NCBI GenBank assembly: GCA_046291875.1
Contig: JBKBSF010000001.1
Coordinates: 62,001-126,000 of the forward strand
Length of the DNA: 64,000 nucleotides
Reading direction: 5' to 3'
Source of the DNA: SKVR01 sp046291875
GTDB taxonomy: Bacteria > Bacteroidota > Bacteroidia > Bacteroidales > UBA7960
The notes beneath the pieces were generated by a model. It was not told the origin of the DNA, did no database searches, and saw only the letters and a list, made by a program, of their open reading frames with translations. This document shows, piece after piece, positions 62,590 through 64,000 of this stretch (position 1 is the stretch's first letter; the number at the start of each line of letters is the position of its first letter). Both the position numbers and the translations under genes were made by a program.

Positions 62590-63423
62590 ATGGCTAATAT
62601 TACTGCTGCTCAGGTAAATGAACTTCGCCAGCAAACCGGTGCCGGTATGATGGATTGCAAAAAAGCCCTGGTGGAAGCCGAAGGTGATTTCGAAAAAGCG
62701 ATTGATATCCTGCGCAAAAAAGGACAGAAACTTGCCTCCAATCGCGCTGATCGCGATGCCAATGAAGGTGTGGTGATTGCAAGAGTTTCTGACGACAAAA
62801 AAACCGCAGCGATCATTATGCTCAACTGCGAAACAGACTTCGTAGCGAAAAACCAGGAAATGATCGATTTTACCCACAAATTGCTTAACCTTGGTCTTGA
62901 GAAGGGTTGCAAATCTGCTCAGGAGCTCCTGGAAGTGGTTGTGGATGGCAGAACCGTGCAGGAACTGGTTACCGACATGATTGGAAAAACCGGTGAGAAA
63001 CTTGATCTGAAAAAGTTTGAAACCATCAGTGGCGAAATTGCTTTCGCTTATATCCACCCCGGTAACCGTGTATCTTCTGTTGCTGTTTTCAACAAAGCTG
63101 ATGTGGCTGATGTTGATGCTGCCGGAAAAGATGTGGTAATGCAGATTGCCGCCATGGCTCCCGTTGCTTTGGATGCCGACAGCGTTTCTGAAGAGGTAAA
63201 AGCCCGCGAGATCGAAATCGGTAAAGAACAGGCTCGCCAGGAAGGAAGACCTGAAGAAATGCTCGAGAAGATCGCAATGGGTAAACTTAACAAATTCTTC
63301 AAAGAGAGCACCTTGCTCAACCAGGAATTTATCAAAGATGGCAAGAAAACTGTTCAGCAGATGCTTGCAGGTTACGATAAAGACCTTACCGTTGTAGCTT
63401 TCAGAAGGTTCGCTCTGGCGTAA
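62590..63423 (+). CDS. tsf: Elongation factor Ts
   Basis: 277 residues from ATG 62590; an earlier in-frame ATG at 62527 lies inside rpsB. It exchanges GDP for GTP on EF-Tu. N-terminal VNELRQQTGAGMMDCKKALV, the TDFVAKN motif (CETDFVAKNQEMIDF) in the core, and two further dimerisation-type halves with a C-terminal segment EGRPEEMLEKIAMGKLNKFF are present. It follows rpsB by 31 bases, as in most bacteria, and is ended by an intrinsic terminator. Confidence 0.96.
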   Translation: MANITAAQVNELRQQTGAGMMDCKKALVEAEGDFEKAIDILRKKGQKLASNRADRDANEGVVIARVSDDKKTAAIIMLNCETDFVAKNQEMIDFTHKLLNLGLEKGCKSAQELLEVVVDGRTVQELVTDMIGKTGEKLDLKKFETISGEIAFAYIHPGNRVSSVAVFNKADVADVDAAGKDVVMQIAAMAPVALDADSVSEEVKAREIEIGKEQARQEGRPEEMLEKIAMGKLNKFFKESTLLNQEFIKDGKKTVQQMLAGYDKDLTVVAFRRFALA

Positions 63424-63442
63424 TCCGATAGAATACTTTCTC

Positions 63443-63468
63443 AAAAGGGGCCCTGCGCCCCTTTTTTT
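63443..63468 (+). terminator. Intrinsic terminator of the ribosomal operon
   Basis: AAAAGGGGC (63443-63451) pairs with GCCCCTTTT (63457-63465) around a five-base loop, followed by a T-run. It separates tsf from pyrH. Confidence 0.9.
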
Positions 63469-63487
63469 ATGATATTCCATCTTTGAG

Positions 63488-63503
63488 GTGTTTATTTAAA
63501 CAC
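63488..63503. repeat. Short palindrome upstream of pyrH
   Basis: GTGTTTA and TAAACAC are inverted copies around a central TT. It lies 63 bases ahead of the pyrH start and could be an operator; nothing else supports this. Confidence 0.3.
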
Positions 63504-63565
63504 TACTTCAACGAAAAAACGTAAACTTGCAAAACAGTATCATTTCAATCAACAGAATAAAAACC

Positions 63566-64000
63566 ATGACAACATATAAAAGAATTCTTCTGAAACTTAG
63601 CGGCGAATCGCTCGCTTCTGAGGCCGGGCATGGCATCGATGCCCGAATGCTCGAAGCTTATGTGTCTGAAATTCGCTCTGTATATAACCACGGGATACAA
63701 GTAGGAGTTGTGCTCGGTGGGGGTAATATTTTCAGAGGCATGACAGGCAGCAAGAAGGGTTTTGACAGGGTGCAGGGCGATTATATGGGCATGCTTGCAA
63801 CCGTTATTAATTCGCTGGCTCTTCAGGCAGCCCTGGATAATGCCAATATCCCATCCGTAGTTTTATCAGGTGTTGCCATTGACCCCCTGTGCGAGCGGAT
63901 GAACAGACGTAAAGCCATCGAATATCTTGAAAAGAATTTTGTAGTAATTATCAGTGGCGGTACAGGCAATCCTTTTTTCACCACCGACTCTGCTGCCGCA
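63566..64000 (+). CDS. pyrH: UMP kinase (partial, runs off right edge)
   Basis: The first 145 residues are visible from ATG 63566. UMP kinase of the amino-acid-kinase fold: KRILLKLSGESLASEAGHGI, VGVVLGGGNIFRG, DYMGMLATVINSLALQAAL and VIISGGTGNPFFTTDSAAA. It converts UMP to UDP and is normally allosterically controlled by GTP and UTP. It sits after rpsB-tsf, the usual order rpsB-tsf-pyrH-frr, though here a terminator intervenes. Confidence 0.95.
   Translation, partial: MTTYKRILLKLSGESLASEAGHGIDARMLEAYVSEIRSVYNHGIQVGVVLGGGNIFRGMTGSKKGFDRVQGDYMGMLATVINSLALQAALDNANIPSVVLSGVAIDPLCERMNRRKAIEYLEKNFVVIISGGTGNPFFTTDSAAA

Noticed and set aside
62470..63480. Minus-strand open frame of 336 codons opposite tsf
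   Set aside because: It covers a canonical EF-Ts gene, and the translated sequence looks like compositional shadow.
1..64000. CRISPR arrays, prophage or insertion sequences
   Set aside because: No regularly spaced repeats, transposases, integrases or phage structural genes were seen anywhere in the window.

Overview
The window is bacterial chromosome from a member of the phylum Bacteroidota, most likely an anaerobic Bacteroidales/Marinilabiliales-type organism. The support is a giant secreted protein with a type IX secretion (T9SS) C-terminal sorting domain, the Bacteroidota promoter pattern TTTG-N18/19-TAnnTTTG in front of several genes, a UpxY-type NusG antiterminator, a DUF4105 (Lnb-like) protein, a DUF4175 protein and a long PurF-like amidotransferase. 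A ptb-buk pair suggests acyl-phosphate based fermentation. No phage, insertion sequence or CRISPR array was seen.

Layout. 1-9.7 kb (minus strand): an operon of a ~2,900-residue T9SS surface protein, a 79-residue Tat-signal peptide with a Gly/Pro-rich tail, and a protein cut by the window edge that looks like PqqD fused to an HprK-like kinase. 10.0-11.5 kb: glutamine synthetase. 12.1-24.5 kb: an exopolysaccharide/O-antigen locus (SLBB exporter, four-helix-bundle protein, Wzz, Wzy-like, Wzx-like, GT4, GT2, WecA-like transferase, Wzi-like protein, NlpC/P60 lipoprotein), in which wzy to GT2 is clearly more AT-rich than its flanks. 24.6-33.7 kb: housekeeping genes (phospholipase D family, uridine kinase, PHP phosphatase, PurF-like protein, AlbA-type protein, tRNA-Ala(GGC), ThpR, fructosamine-kinase-like, LutB, RpiB).

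33.7-45.1 kb: a ~600-bp very AT-rich intergenic region with DnaA-box-like motifs, followed by nadA, a LytTR response regulator, rnr and a DUF4175 / HATPase / ybeY / mnmG operon that ends at a cluster of three parS (ParB) sites. I read this as probably origin-proximal DNA. 45.1-60.4 kb: a methyltransferase, a large NtrY-like sensor kinase, buk-ptb, Hsp20, a flippase-like membrane protein, a TauE-type permease, a upxY-sugar transferase pair, a Gfo/Idh/MocA dehydrogenase, a VOC dioxygenase and the Lnb-like protein. 60.6-64 kb: rplM-rpsI-rpsB-tsf and the start of pyrH.

The two polysaccharide regions probably cooperate. The locus at 12-24 kb supplies export, polymerisation and chain-length control, while the distant UpxY / sugar transferase / WlbA-like region could supply antitermination, an initiating transferase and an amino-uronate sugar precursor; this link is inference. 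The most novel-looking items are the Tat-peptide/PqqD-HprK cassette at the left edge, the nested RNA-like structure at 9882-9996, and the combined parS cluster and candidate origin.
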